Shown: positions 13,972-20,649 of the stretch, one piece after another
Position numbering within the stretch: position 1 is the first letter of the stretch
How the letters are laid out: every line of letters starts with the position of its first letter
Assembly (NCBI GenBank): GCA_964454745.1
Contig: CAYVUI010000082.1
Location: 1-20,649 of the forward strand
Reading direction: 5' to 3'
Length of the DNA stretch: 20,649 bases
DNA from: CAYVUI01 sp964454745
Lineage (GTDB): Bacteria > Planctomycetota > Phycisphaerae > Sedimentisphaerales > Anaerohalosphaeraceae
Position numbers and translations under genes: made by a program
Notes under the pieces: model-generated
The model's database searches: none
Seen by the model: only the letters and a program-made list of their open reading frames with translations
What the model was told of the DNA's origin: nothing

Positions 13972-14973
13972 TTATCCTCGTTTGCGAGCAAAAAATGCTC
14001 CAAAACCTAAAAGAACAACTCCCAAAGGCTCTGGAACGGGGGTAATTTTGTAAATCAGGGTCTCATTGCTCGTATCATTCCATTCCATTGCATACATAGC
14101 ACCCTCAGGGCCAAGGTGAATCGTTGTCCATGGCTCAGGGAAAAGAGCGATAGATTCGGCATCGTTCATACCGTTTAGCATATACAGTTTCCACCATTGG
14201 CCTTCTTCGGCACCCGTAAAGAACATGGAACCATTGAAAAGACCGTCAGGATTATCAATCATCAGCCCTGCAGATTGTGCAATTTGATAGTATTGAGTTG
14301 CGGAACCATCTGTTTCAATCTGAAAAACACCGGTATAGTTTTGATTATCATATGTACCTGCCGAATACATTTTTCCATTGTATTTTGTGCCGGGATCAAA
14401 AACAAATGAACGTATGGAACCAAAACGCTCATACCAGTAAGAAGAAAATGTTGTAGCAATTCCCCCAGCAGAAACAGTTCTTACAACCAAGTCATGTGCA
14501 CTGTTGTCAATATACATCTTGCCGTCATAATTTCCAACCGTATCTATTGCAAGAGCAGAAGGCTGGTCTACACCACCGGCAAAATGGGAGGTATTACCGG
14601 CAAGATCAATTTTTGTAATTTCTCCTTTTGGATAATAGGTTCGGTTATCAGCATCACTTAGATAGAGATAATCCCCAAAATCTCCACCGTCTGCATATTG
14701 AATTCCCATTGGACTCCAGAGATCAGAAACAAAAAGGGAATCGTTTTTCAGAGTATCTACCTTTACGACAGAACCATCCTGGCTGAATCGAGTGTCATGA
14801 TGAGTTACATAAATCTCGCCATCCGGGCCAAAGCAAAAGTCATGGCTGGCACCATAGCTTGAGGTGCTGTATTGAGCGTAAATTTCTGCCTGGTAGTTTG
14901 GATTTGTGACGGTCAGGGCGAGGGCCTGTGTTGAGAGAAGTGCCGCGGTGAGGATGTAGAGTACTTTTTTCAT
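13972..14973 (-). CDS. PEP-CTERM secreted protein with beta-propeller-like repeats
   Basis: A 333 aa protein. Residues 1-19 (MKKVLYILTAALLSTQALA) are a signal peptide. The body is made of repeated glycine/aspartate-rich beta strands (FGPDGEIYVTHHD, GDYLYLSDADN, GKMYIDNSAHD, KYNGKMYSAG, LFNGSMFFTG, LGPEGAMYAME), resembling an NHL/SMP-30 type propeller. The C-terminus is a classic sorting tag: VPEP, a short hydrophobic stretch, then ARKRG. PEP-CTERM proteins are exported and processed by an exosortase into the envelope or matrix. The in-frame upstream extension to 15081 is rejected because ATG 14973 has GGAAAGGAAGGA in front and starts the signal peptide. The gene is AT-rich relative to its surroundings. 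No exosortase is present here. Confidence 0.85.
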   Translation of the reverse strand: MKKVLYILTAALLSTQALALTVTNPNYQAEIYAQYSTSSYGASHDFCFGPDGEIYVTHHDTRFSQDGSVVKVDTLKNDSLFVSDLWSPMGIQYADGGDFGDYLYLSDADNRTYYPKGEITKIDLAGNTSHFAGGVDQPSALAIDTVGNYDGKMYIDNSAHDLVVRTVSAGGIATTFSSYWYERFGSIRSFVFDPGTKYNGKMYSAGTYDNQNYTGVFQIETDGSATQYYQIAQSAGLMIDNPDGLFNGSMFFTGAEEGQWWKLYMLNGMNDAESIALFPEPWTTIHLGPEGAMYAMEWNDTSNETLIYKITPVPEPLGVVLLGFGAFFARKRG

Positions 14974-14996
14974 GTTGTTCCTTCCTTTCCGGTTTT

Positions 14997-15011
14997 GCGC
15001 ATAGAATGCGC
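14997..15011 (-). promoter_or_regulatory. Hairpin in the leader of the PEP-CTERM gene
   Basis: GCGCAT-TCT-ATGCGC (read on the minus strand) lies a few nt upstream of the GGAAAGGAAGGA ribosome binding site, within the roughly 90-nt leader. It could protect the mRNA 5' region or modulate translation. The rest of the 304 bp gene-free stretch 14974-15277 holds the divergent promoters given below. Confidence 0.35.
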
Positions 15012-15071
15012 TTTTCAAGAAATTCAGGAGAAAACCTCGATGTGGGGGTTTCCTCCTCCACCAATACCTCA

Positions 15072-15100
15072 AAATTAACAAAGTTTACCTATTTTGTCAA
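15072..15100 (-). promoter_or_regulatory. Sigma-70 type promoter of the PEP-CTERM gene
   Basis: On the minus strand TTGACA (15100-15095) and TAATTT (15077-15072) are separated by exactly 17 bp. The expected start near 15065 leaves a leader of about 90 nt before ATG 14973. The sulfotransferase-like gene downstream is probably on the same transcript. Confidence 0.7.
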
Positions 15101-15210
15101 GAGGGATTGCAAAAACTTCATTCCGCATTCATAGTATTTGGATAAGCTATGTGTTTTATGCACTTTTTGGCTGCTGGGGGGCGAGAATCAGGGTTTTTGA
15201 TTCGGCCGGG

Positions 15211-15239
15211 GTTTCTATTTGTGGGAAAACGGGTATAAT
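15211..15239 (+). promoter_or_regulatory. Candidate promoter of the GH36 gene
   Basis: A perfect TATAAT at 15234-15239 lies 38 nt before the TTG start. The -35 position (GTTTCT around 15211-15216) is poor, so activation by a regulator or a different sigma factor is possible. Confidence 0.4.
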
Positions 15240-15277
15240 CCGGCTTTTACTAAGCTTTTTGATGATAGGATTGAATT

Positions 15278-17443
15278 TTGCTGAACGAATATACCGAATT
15301 GCTGAGTTGTTTTGAACTGGGGGATATGGAAGCTTTTTACGTCCGGGATCGGGAGACGGGCTGTGTGGGGCTGATGGTGCTGCCGGCGGGGATGAAAGAG
15401 CAGGCGGTTTCGCCGCGGGGGCTTTTGCCGCAAACGGTAGAGATCCGCAACTTCCTGGTGCCCAAGATGCGTGCGGATTTTGTGGACAGCCTGGTGCAAT
15501 TGAAGTGCGTTGGCGATGCGTACCCGGGCGGATTTTCGCAGGGGCGAACGATGCGAAACAGCGGTACGGTGGATTTACTGACGTACCAGGGGCAGGATGT
15601 ACAGGAGGACGCGGAAAAGACAGTGATCACGACGCGGCTGGGGATTGAGGGTCGGCTGGCGTGCGAGCATGTGCTGTGCAGGTATGCGTGCGAAGATGTG
15701 CTGCGCGTGAAGGTGAATTTTCGCAATGTGTCGGATTCCGTGGAGCGGCTTGAGATGCTGGCGGCGTTTTCACTGTGGGGGATTACGCCGTTTGACGAGG
15801 GGGACGCGAGCGGAAAGCTGAGGCTGAACCGGTTCCGGACGAACTGGAGTACGGAGGGCCGGCGGGAGAGCAGGCTGCTCGAAGAACTGCATATCGAGCG
15901 GAGCTGGTCGGGGCACCCGGCAATTGGCGAGCGGTTCGGACAGGCGGGCTCGATGCCGGTGCGGGAGTATTTTCCGTTTATGGCGGTGGAGGATACGAAC
16001 GTGGAGGTTTGCTGGGGTGCGCAGCTAACCGAGCCGGGCTCGTGGCAAATGGAGGTGCGCAAGCAAGGTGACAAGGTGTGCCTTTCGGGCGGTTTGGCGG
16101 ACCGGGAGCTTGGACACTGGATGAAAGAGGTCGGGCCGGGAGAGAGCTTTTCGACGCGGGAGGCGTTTATCAGTGTGTGCCGCGGGGATTGGGAACTGTT
16201 GTGCGAGCGGCTGCTAAGTGGGCAAAAGCGGGCGGCGGAGGCTGCGCCGGCGATTGAGAAGGATATGCCGATTGTGTTTAACGAATGGTGCACAAGCTGG
16301 GGGAACCCTTCGCAGGCGGGCCTGGAGAGGCTGGCGGACCGGCTTACGGGGACAGGGATTGAGTACCTGATGGTCGACGCGGGGTGGTACAAGCAGGAGG
16401 GTTCTTCGTGGGATAAGGCGCAGGGTGACTGGAAGGTATACGAGAAGGATTTTCCGGCGGGGATCAAGGCCGCGGCGGACGCGATTCGGGCGCGGGGGAT
16501 GGTGCCGGGGCTTTGGTTTGAGTTTGAGGTCGTGGGGACGGATGCGGAGGCGATGGGGCTTTCGGAGCATTTTTTGAAGCGGGACGGCAAACCGATCCGG
16601 GCGGGCGAACGGTACTTCTGGGATTTTCGCGATCCGTTTGTGATCGAGTATTTGAGCGAGCGGGTAACCGGGCTGCTTAAAGAGTGCGGCTTTGGGTACC
16701 TCAAGATCGATTACAACGAAACGATCGGGATTGGCGTGGACGGGGCGGAATCTCTGGGAGAGGGACTGCGCGAGCACCTGGAGGGCGTGGAAGAATTCAT
16801 GCGGAGCCTTCGCAGGGAGATTCCGGAACTGGTGATCGAGGTGTGCTCGTCGGGCGGACATCGGCTGGTGCCGGGGATGCTGGCGCTGGGGAGTATGTGT
16901 TCATTTTCCGATGCGCATGAGACGGTGGAGATACCGCTGGTGGCGGCAAGCCTTGGGTATTTTGTCCTGGGCCAGCAGCTCCAGGTTTGGTCCGTGCTGC
17001 GGAAGACGGATGATATGAAGCGGGCGGTGTATTCGCTGAGTGCGACCTTTTTGGGGCGGATGTGTATTTCCGGGGATGTGTACGACCTGGACGCTGCGAT
17101 CTGGGATAAGACGATCGAGGCGACGGAATTGTACAAGCGGGTGTGCCATATTATCCGGGATGGTTCGATGCGGCGGCTGGGCGGTGATACACTAAGCTGG
17201 CGGTACCCGAGGGGCACACAGACGGTGGTGCGGATGCTTGATGATAACAGCGAGGGGGTTTTGGTTCTGCACCGGTTTAAGGCGGAGGATGGGGAATTTA
17301 GCATTGAGCTGCCGTTAGAGGGGATGGAGATTGGAACGGTCTTTGCCGGCGGTGAGATCGGGGCGAAAATTGAGGGCAAAATGTTTACGTGCCGGCTGGA
17401 TGAGGATTTTTCCGGGTGCGTGGTGCATTTGAGGAAAGAATAA
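15278..17443 (+). CDS. Alpha-galactosidase-like glycoside hydrolase, GH36 family
   Basis: A 721 aa protein with the GH36 layout: N-terminal beta-supersandwich (about 1-320), TIM barrel (about 330-630) and a C-terminal beta domain. The barrel starts FNEWCTSWGNPS (334-345) and continues VDAGWY (366-371) and GLWFEFEVVG (411-420). The predicted nucleophile is D478 in YLKIDYNE, and the acid/base is D545 in CSFSDAHE, preceded by the CSSGGHRLVPGM loop (523-534). GH36 enzymes release alpha-galactose from galactosides; the YLKIDYNE form, rather than YLKWDMN, leaves exact specificity open. No signal peptide is visible, so it is probably cytoplasmic. TTG start at 15278 with AGGA 7 nt upstream; no ATG exists before the conserved N-terminus. 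Confidence 0.85.
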   Translation: MLNEYTELLSCFELGDMEAFYVRDRETGCVGLMVLPAGMKEQAVSPRGLLPQTVEIRNFLVPKMRADFVDSLVQLKCVGDAYPGGFSQGRTMRNSGTVDLLTYQGQDVQEDAEKTVITTRLGIEGRLACEHVLCRYACEDVLRVKVNFRNVSDSVERLEMLAAFSLWGITPFDEGDASGKLRLNRFRTNWSTEGRRESRLLEELHIERSWSGHPAIGERFGQAGSMPVREYFPFMAVEDTNVEVCWGAQLTEPGSWQMEVRKQGDKVCLSGGLADRELGHWMKEVGPGESFSTREAFISVCRGDWELLCERLLSGQKRAAEAAPAIEKDMPIVFNEWCTSWGNPSQAGLERLADRLTGTGIEYLMVDAGWYKQEGSSWDKAQGDWKVYEKDFPAGIKAAADAIRARGMVPGLWFEFEVVGTDAEAMGLSEHFLKRDGKPIRAGERYFWDFRDPFVIEYLSERVTGLLKECGFGYLKIDYNETIGIGVDGAESLGEGLREHLEGVEEFMRSLRREIPELVIEVCSSGGHRLVPGMLALGSMCSFSDAHETVEIPLVAASLGYFVLGQQLQVWSVLRKTDDMKRAVYSLSATFLGRMCISGDVYDLDAAIWDKTIEATELYKRVCHIIRDGSMRRLGGDTLSWRYPRGTQTVVRMLDDNSEGVLVLHRFKAEDGEFSIELPLEGMEIGTVFAGGEIGAKIEGKMFTCRLDEDFSGCVVHLRKE

Positions 17444-17553
17444 AGGAACGGTCTTCGAACGCGTTTTTATATCCGCGGTGCGTACTTTCGACCATTATAC
17501 ACAAGAAACTCAAAATGGATTTTGGCAGATCGTGTTCGGAGAGGATTTGATAG

Positions 17554-17694
17554 TAGAAAGTTGAGAGTAGATTGGAGAGTTGATTGTGGAATGGCCTTCG
17601 GCCATGTTTTCTTAATCAGCGTGGGCGGAGCCCACCCTACCAGCGACGGGTGCCAAATGTGATTTTATGAGGTTTATGGTGGGTATAACCCACC
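17554..17694. repeat. Third cluster of the hairpin/heptamer repeat family
   Basis: A heptamer-spaced purine tract (TAGAAAG, TTGAGAG, TAGATTG, GAGAGTT from 17554) is followed by TGGAATGGCC, hairpin ATGGCC-TTC-GGCCAT (17591-17605, then GTTTTC), GTGGGC-GGA-GCCCAC (17621-17635, then CCTAC) and GGTGGGT-ATA-ACCCACC (17678-17694, then CTAC). It fills the 264 bp between the convergent GH36 and LOG genes and could supply termination to both. Confidence 0.7.
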
Positions 17695-17707
17695 CTACTT
17701 TGCTGTT

Positions 17708-18400
17708 TTAGCGTTTGATTCCCTTGGGTTCCTGAAGGCCGGAACGGCCGTTGGACTGCTGGAAATCGAGCAGGATTTTCGCGATGACCCTGGGATCGTC
17801 CTCGACGCAGAATACGTCCATATCCTCGGGGGAGATGAATTCGTATTCCCGCAGCATGACCTGCTTGATCCAGTCGATCAGGCCGGACCAGAATTCGCTG
17901 CCGACGAGGATGACCGGGAAATAGGCCTGTTTTAGGGTCTGGATGAGTACAAGGGCCTCGAAGAGTTCGTCCATTGTGCCGAAACCGCCGGGCATGACGA
18001 CGAAGCCGTTGGCATACTTTAGGAACATGACCTTGCGGCAGAAGAAATAGCGGAAATGCAGGGTGATATCCTGGTAGACATTGGGACGCTGCTCCTGGGG
18101 CAGATCGATGTTGAGGCCGACGCTTTTACCGCCGACTTCCTGTGCGCCGCGGTTGGCGGCTTCCATGCACCCCCCGCCGCCGCCTGTGATCACGGCAAAG
18201 CCGGCCTTCGCAATCTCCGCACCGACTTCACGAGCCATGCCGTAATATTTCCCATCCTCTGGTTCACGTGCCGAACCGAAGACCGACACGGCTGGACCAA
18301 TCGAAGCCAGTTCTTCAAAACCCTCTACAAACTCCGCCATGATCCGAAAGATACGCCACGGTTCATCTGCACTGAGCAGGCTGGGATGCGTCTGCGCCAT
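17708..18400 (-). CDS. LOG family protein (TIGR00730-type Rossmann fold)
   Basis: A 230 aa cytoplasmic protein. The glycine-rich ITGGGGGCMEAANRGA (71-86) and the diagnostic PGGFGTMDE (137-145) place it in the LOG/lysine-decarboxylase-like family, whose studied members hydrolyse (cytokinin-type or plain) nucleoside 5'-monophosphates at the N-glycosidic bond. The older label lysine decarboxylase is not supported for this family. ATG 18400 is preferred: it has AGAAAGAAG in front and lies about 33 nt after the predicted transcription start, whereas the in-frame ATG at 18439 would fall at or before it and lacks a ribosome binding site. It is separated from nth by 184 bp and has its own promoter. 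Confidence 0.85.
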   Translation of the reverse strand: MAQTHPSLLSADEPWRIFRIMAEFVEGFEELASIGPAVSVFGSAREPEDGKYYGMAREVGAEIAKAGFAVITGGGGGCMEAANRGAQEVGGKSVGLNIDLPQEQRPNVYQDITLHFRYFFCRKVMFLKYANGFVVMPGGFGTMDELFEALVLIQTLKQAYFPVILVGSEFWSGLIDWIKQVMLREYEFISPEDMDVFCVEDDPRVIAKILLDFQQSNGRSGLQEPKGIKR

Positions 18401-18439
18401 TGATTTACTTCTTTCTAATAATGTACTGGTACTGGTCAT

Positions 18440-18468
18440 AGTATTGTGTATATCGGCTCAAGTGTCAA
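18440..18468 (-). promoter_or_regulatory. Promoter of the LOG family gene
   Basis: On the minus strand TTGACA (18468-18463) and AATACT (18445-18440) are 17 bp apart. A start near 18433 supports translation from ATG 18400 rather than 18439. Confidence 0.6.
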
Positions 18469-18584
18469 GAATCTGGAACAAAATCCACTGCAAACGCCAA
18501 GAATCGGTGTTTTTCGGCGTAAAATAAACTTTGGGCAAAACGTTATCGGACGCTTTTGACATTCCAAAGCGGCTAAGTGCCACT

Positions 18585-19355
18585 TTACCACAAGTCGGGA
18601 TCGAAGGCCGAGGGGCAGTAGTCGGTGATCGGGCAGTTGTCGCAGTCGGGTTTTCGGGCGTTGCAAACACGCCGGCCGTGGAAGACGATCAGGTGCGACC
18701 ACATCGTCCAGCCACCCCACTTCTTTTGGGGGACGATTTCGCGGAGGTCGAATTCGAGCTTGACGGGATCGTCGTTTTCGCTAAGGCCCAGCCGGCGGCT
18801 CAGGCGGATGACATGGGTATCACAGACGATACCGGGGGTATCGAAGCAGTTGCCGAGGATGACATTGGCGGTTTTGCGGCCTACGCCGGCCAGGGAGAGC
18901 AGGCCTTCCATATCGCCGGGGACTTTACCGCCGTGGTCGTGGATGACGGAATTGGCCATGGCGATAATGTTTTTGGCCTTGTTGCGGTAGAAGCCGGTCG
19001 AGCGGATGTCCTGTTCGAGCTCGGAGGGCTCGACATTGGCGAAGTGCTCGGGCGTCGGGTACTTGGGAAAGAGGTCTTTGGTGACGATGTTCACCCGCTC
19101 GTCGGTGCACTGGGCGGCCATGATGGTCGCAACCAGGAGCTGGAAAGGATTGTCGTGGTCGAGCGAGGTTTTGGCGTCGGGGTGGGTCTTCAGCAGGATG
19201 GGAAAGATCTTCTGGACACGCTGTTTGGCCTCGGCAGGATCGACCTTGATGCGTTTTTTAGGCTTCTTCGCCTTACCTGCTTTCTTTGCGGTTTTCTTTA
19301 CCGCTTTTTTGACGGCCTTTTTCGCAGTTTTCTTTTTGGTTGTCTTCTTTGCCAT
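18585..19355 (-). CDS. nth: Endonuclease III with lysine-rich N-terminal tail
   Basis: A 256 aa DNA glycosylase/AP lyase of base excision repair, removing oxidised pyrimidines. Helix-hairpin-helix LLSLAGVGRKTANVIL with catalytic K161; catalytic D179 in VCDTHVIRL, 18 residues later as in E. coli (K120/D138); and the 4Fe-4S loop C231-x6-C238-x2-C241-x5-C247. E. coli Nth is 211 aa; the excess here is a tail at residues 1-37 made almost only of Lys, Ala and Thr (AKKAVKKAVKKTAKKAGKAKK), like histone H1 tails, probably for non-specific DNA binding. GGAGG sits 6 nt before the ATG, so the tail is truly translated. It starts 23 bp after mtnA and is likely in one operon with it and uvrA. Confidence 0.93.
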   Translation of the reverse strand: MAKKTTKKKTAKKAVKKAVKKTAKKAGKAKKPKKRIKVDPAEAKQRVQKIFPILLKTHPDAKTSLDHDNPFQLLVATIMAAQCTDERVNIVTKDLFPKYPTPEHFANVEPSELEQDIRSTGFYRNKAKNIIAMANSVIHDHGGKVPGDMEGLLSLAGVGRKTANVILGNCFDTPGIVCDTHVIRLSRRLGLSENDDPVKLEFDLREIVPQKKWGGWTMWSHLIVFHGRRVCNARKPDCDNCPITDYCPSAFDPDLW

Positions 19356-19378
19356 GGGCGGCCTCCCTGGGGTTGTGC

Positions 19379-20440
19379 TTATTCCTCGAAGAGTTTCACG
19401 ATCTTTTGGGTATCGGGCTCCTCGATGATTCCCTTTTCGGTAATGATGCCGGTGATCAGGTCGGCGGGGGTGACATCAAAGGCGGGATTGTACACGCCGA
19501 CACCGTCGGGCCCGGTTTTACAATCGCCAAAGCCGAGGACCTCCGCGGGGGATCGCTGTTCGATGGGGATTTTGCTGCCGGAATCGAGTTCCATGTCGAA
19601 GGTGCTGGTCGGGGCGGCGATGTAGAACGGCACATTGTGACGTTTGGCCATGACGGCCAGGGGATAGGTTCCGATTTTGTTGGCGGCGTCGCCATTGGCG
19701 GCGATGCGGTCGGCCCCGGTGATGACGAGCTGGACGTCGCCGTTTCGCAATACGGTCGCGGCCATGTTGTCGCAGATGAGCTTTGTCTCGATGCCGGTCT
19801 GGGCCAGTTCCCAGGCGGTGATCCGTGCGCCCTGGAGCAGCGGACGGGTTTCATCGGCGAAGACGCGGAAGCAAATGCCGTTTTCGTGGGCAACGTACAT
19901 CGGGGCCAGCGCGGTGCCGATACCGGATGTAGCGAGCGCGCCGGCATTGCAGTGGGTCAGCAGGCCCATTTGCCTCCGGATGAGTTTTGCGCCGTGCTGA
20001 CCGATGGCCCGGCACATCTGCTGGTCTTCGCGGCAGATGGTATGGGCTTCTTCGAGCAGTGCTTCACGGAACTGGACGGGGGTTGTGTCCGGCTCATCGT
20101 CGACCAGGTTCTCGGCGAACTGAACCATGCGGTTCAGTGCCCAGAAGAGGTTAACCGCGGTCGGCCGGGAGGTGGCGAGATATTCGGACTGCTTTTTCAC
20201 CTGCGTGAGGATTTCATCGATTTCTGTCTCTTCGGGCTGCTGGACGGCCAGGCAGATGCCATACGCCGCCGAGACACCAATGGCCGGTGCGCCGCGGACG
20301 GCAAGGGTCTGGATGGCATAAAAAAGCTGTTCGACCGTGCGGCAGTTTAGATGCTCGAAGGTGCCGGGCAGCTTTCGCTGGTCGATCATTTCGAGTGTTC
20401 CGTCGATGCCGCCTTTCCATTCGAGAGTTTTGGGGATCAC
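19379..20440 (-). CDS. mtnA: S-methyl-5-thioribose-1-phosphate isomerase
   Basis: A 353 aa isomerase of the methionine salvage pathway, converting methylthioribose 1-phosphate to methylthioribulose 1-phosphate. It belongs to the eIF2B-alpha/beta/delta-like superfamily. Signatures: VRGAPAIGVSAAYG (48-61), catalytic C164 in LLTHCNAGALATSG, catalytic D244 in ITGADRIAANGDAANKIGTY and AAPTSTFD (275-282). It starts with GTG whose last bases overlap the uvrA stop (GTGA), with AAGGAG 7 nt upstream inside uvrA, so translation is coupled. Ribose-1,5-bisphosphate isomerase is a relative, but the length and motifs fit MtnA. Other methionine salvage genes are not in the window. Confidence 0.92.
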   Translation of the reverse strand: MIPKTLEWKGGIDGTLEMIDQRKLPGTFEHLNCRTVEQLFYAIQTLAVRGAPAIGVSAAYGICLAVQQPEETEIDEILTQVKKQSEYLATSRPTAVNLFWALNRMVQFAENLVDDEPDTTPVQFREALLEEAHTICREDQQMCRAIGQHGAKLIRRQMGLLTHCNAGALATSGIGTALAPMYVAHENGICFRVFADETRPLLQGARITAWELAQTGIETKLICDNMAATVLRNGDVQLVITGADRIAANGDAANKIGTYPLAVMAKRHNVPFYIAAPTSTFDMELDSGSKIPIEQRSPAEVLGFGDCKTGPDGVGVYNPAFDVTPADLITGIITEKGIIEEPDTQKIVKLFEE

Positions 20441-20649
20441 GCTGACTCCTTTTTCGCGTCTTCGAGCAGTTTTTCTTTAAGATAACGGGCGGTGTAGGAA
20501 TTTGCAACCTTGATGATCTCTTCGGGGGAGCCCGAAGCGATGACCTGTCCGCCGTTGTCGCCACCCTCAGGGCCGAGGTCGATGATGTAGTCGGCCATTT
20601 TGATAACGTCGAGGTTGTGCTCGATAACGATGACGGTGTTGCCCATGTC
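20437..20649 (-). CDS. uvrA: Excinuclease ABC subunit A, C-terminal fragment
   Basis: Seventy codons up to the right edge, continuing beyond it. GNTVIVIEHNLDVIKMADYIIDLGPEGGDNGGQVIASGSPEE is the end of the second ABC ATPase domain of UvrA: the H-loop histidine in IEHN, then the D-loop-distal LGPEGG. The C-terminal tail ends KKESA. UvrA recognises bulky DNA lesions and recruits UvrB in nucleotide excision repair. The gene begins outside the window; the methionine at 20646 is internal. It precedes mtnA with a 4-nt stop/start overlap. Confidence 0.92.
   Translation of the reverse strand, partial: DMGNTVIVIEHNLDVIKMADYIIDLGPEGGDNGGQVIASGSPEEIIKVANSYTARYLKEKLLEDAKKESA

Noticed and set aside
17708..18400. 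Lysine decarboxylase function for the LOG family gene
   Set aside because: The PGGxGTxxE family was mislabelled historically; studied members act on nucleotides, and no PLP-binding motif is present.
18531..20350. Two long plus-strand open frames opposite nth and mtnA
   Set aside because: They lie wholly antisense to proteins with complete catalytic motifs and lack ribosome binding sites; high GC keeps the opposite frame open.

Overview
The window reads as chromosomal DNA of a free-living, sugar-degrading Planctomycetota-type bacterium, most likely class Phycisphaerae. That placement is inference: a PEP-CTERM-tailed secreted protein, a sulfotransferase-like gene, a PHP/DUF3604-like membrane-anchored protein, a GH36 galactosidase, DUF1844 and DUF4870 proteins, fairly high GC with much GTG/TTG start use, and repeat-filled intergenic DNA. 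No rRNA, tRNA, CRISPR array, transposase or phage gene was found.

Left part (1-2935): two tandem paralogues of the pterin-binding methyltransferase family (AcsE/MtrH-like). The first is open to the left edge and has lost three of the four conserved pterin-pocket residues; the second keeps all four. They are separated by about 665 bp of palindromes and duplicated hairpin/heptamer repeats. The second gene is followed by a good intrinsic terminator.

2936-6005 (+): a small DUF4870 membrane protein, then a compact cluster with a promoter in front, smpB - DUF1844 - trpC - tauE/safE-like permease. It is followed by a 245 bp spacer that contains a TATAAT box, a predicted H-type pseudoknot (two long crossing stems), an AT-rich hairpin and an intrinsic terminator, and then a MarR-family regulator (6250-6726). 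This spacer is the best candidate for an undescribed RNA element or attenuator.

7036-13086 (+): an arabinose module. A membrane-anchored PHP-fold protein is followed by araB (ribulokinase), araD (ribulose-5-phosphate 4-epimerase, overlapping araB by ATGA) and, after a 256 bp repeat-bearing spacer, araA (arabinose isomerase). Together AraA-AraB-AraD take L-arabinose to D-xylulose 5-phosphate. A GH36 alpha-galactosidase-like gene (15278-17443) extends the carbohydrate theme.

13155-14973 (-): a visibly AT-richer block with a sulfotransferase-like P-loop gene and a PEP-CTERM secreted protein, inserted between araA and the GH36 gene. The PEP-CTERM gene has a clear sigma-70 type promoter.

17708-20649 (-): housekeeping genes: a LOG-family protein with its own promoter, and a tight uvrA (C-terminus only) - mtnA - nth cluster. 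The Nth protein carries an unusual lysine-rich, histone-H1-like N-terminal tail. A family of short hairpins (GGTGGGY-nnn-RCCCACC then CTAC) and heptamer repeats recurs at about 1.4, 11.4 and 17.6 kb, with fragments near 6.8 kb.
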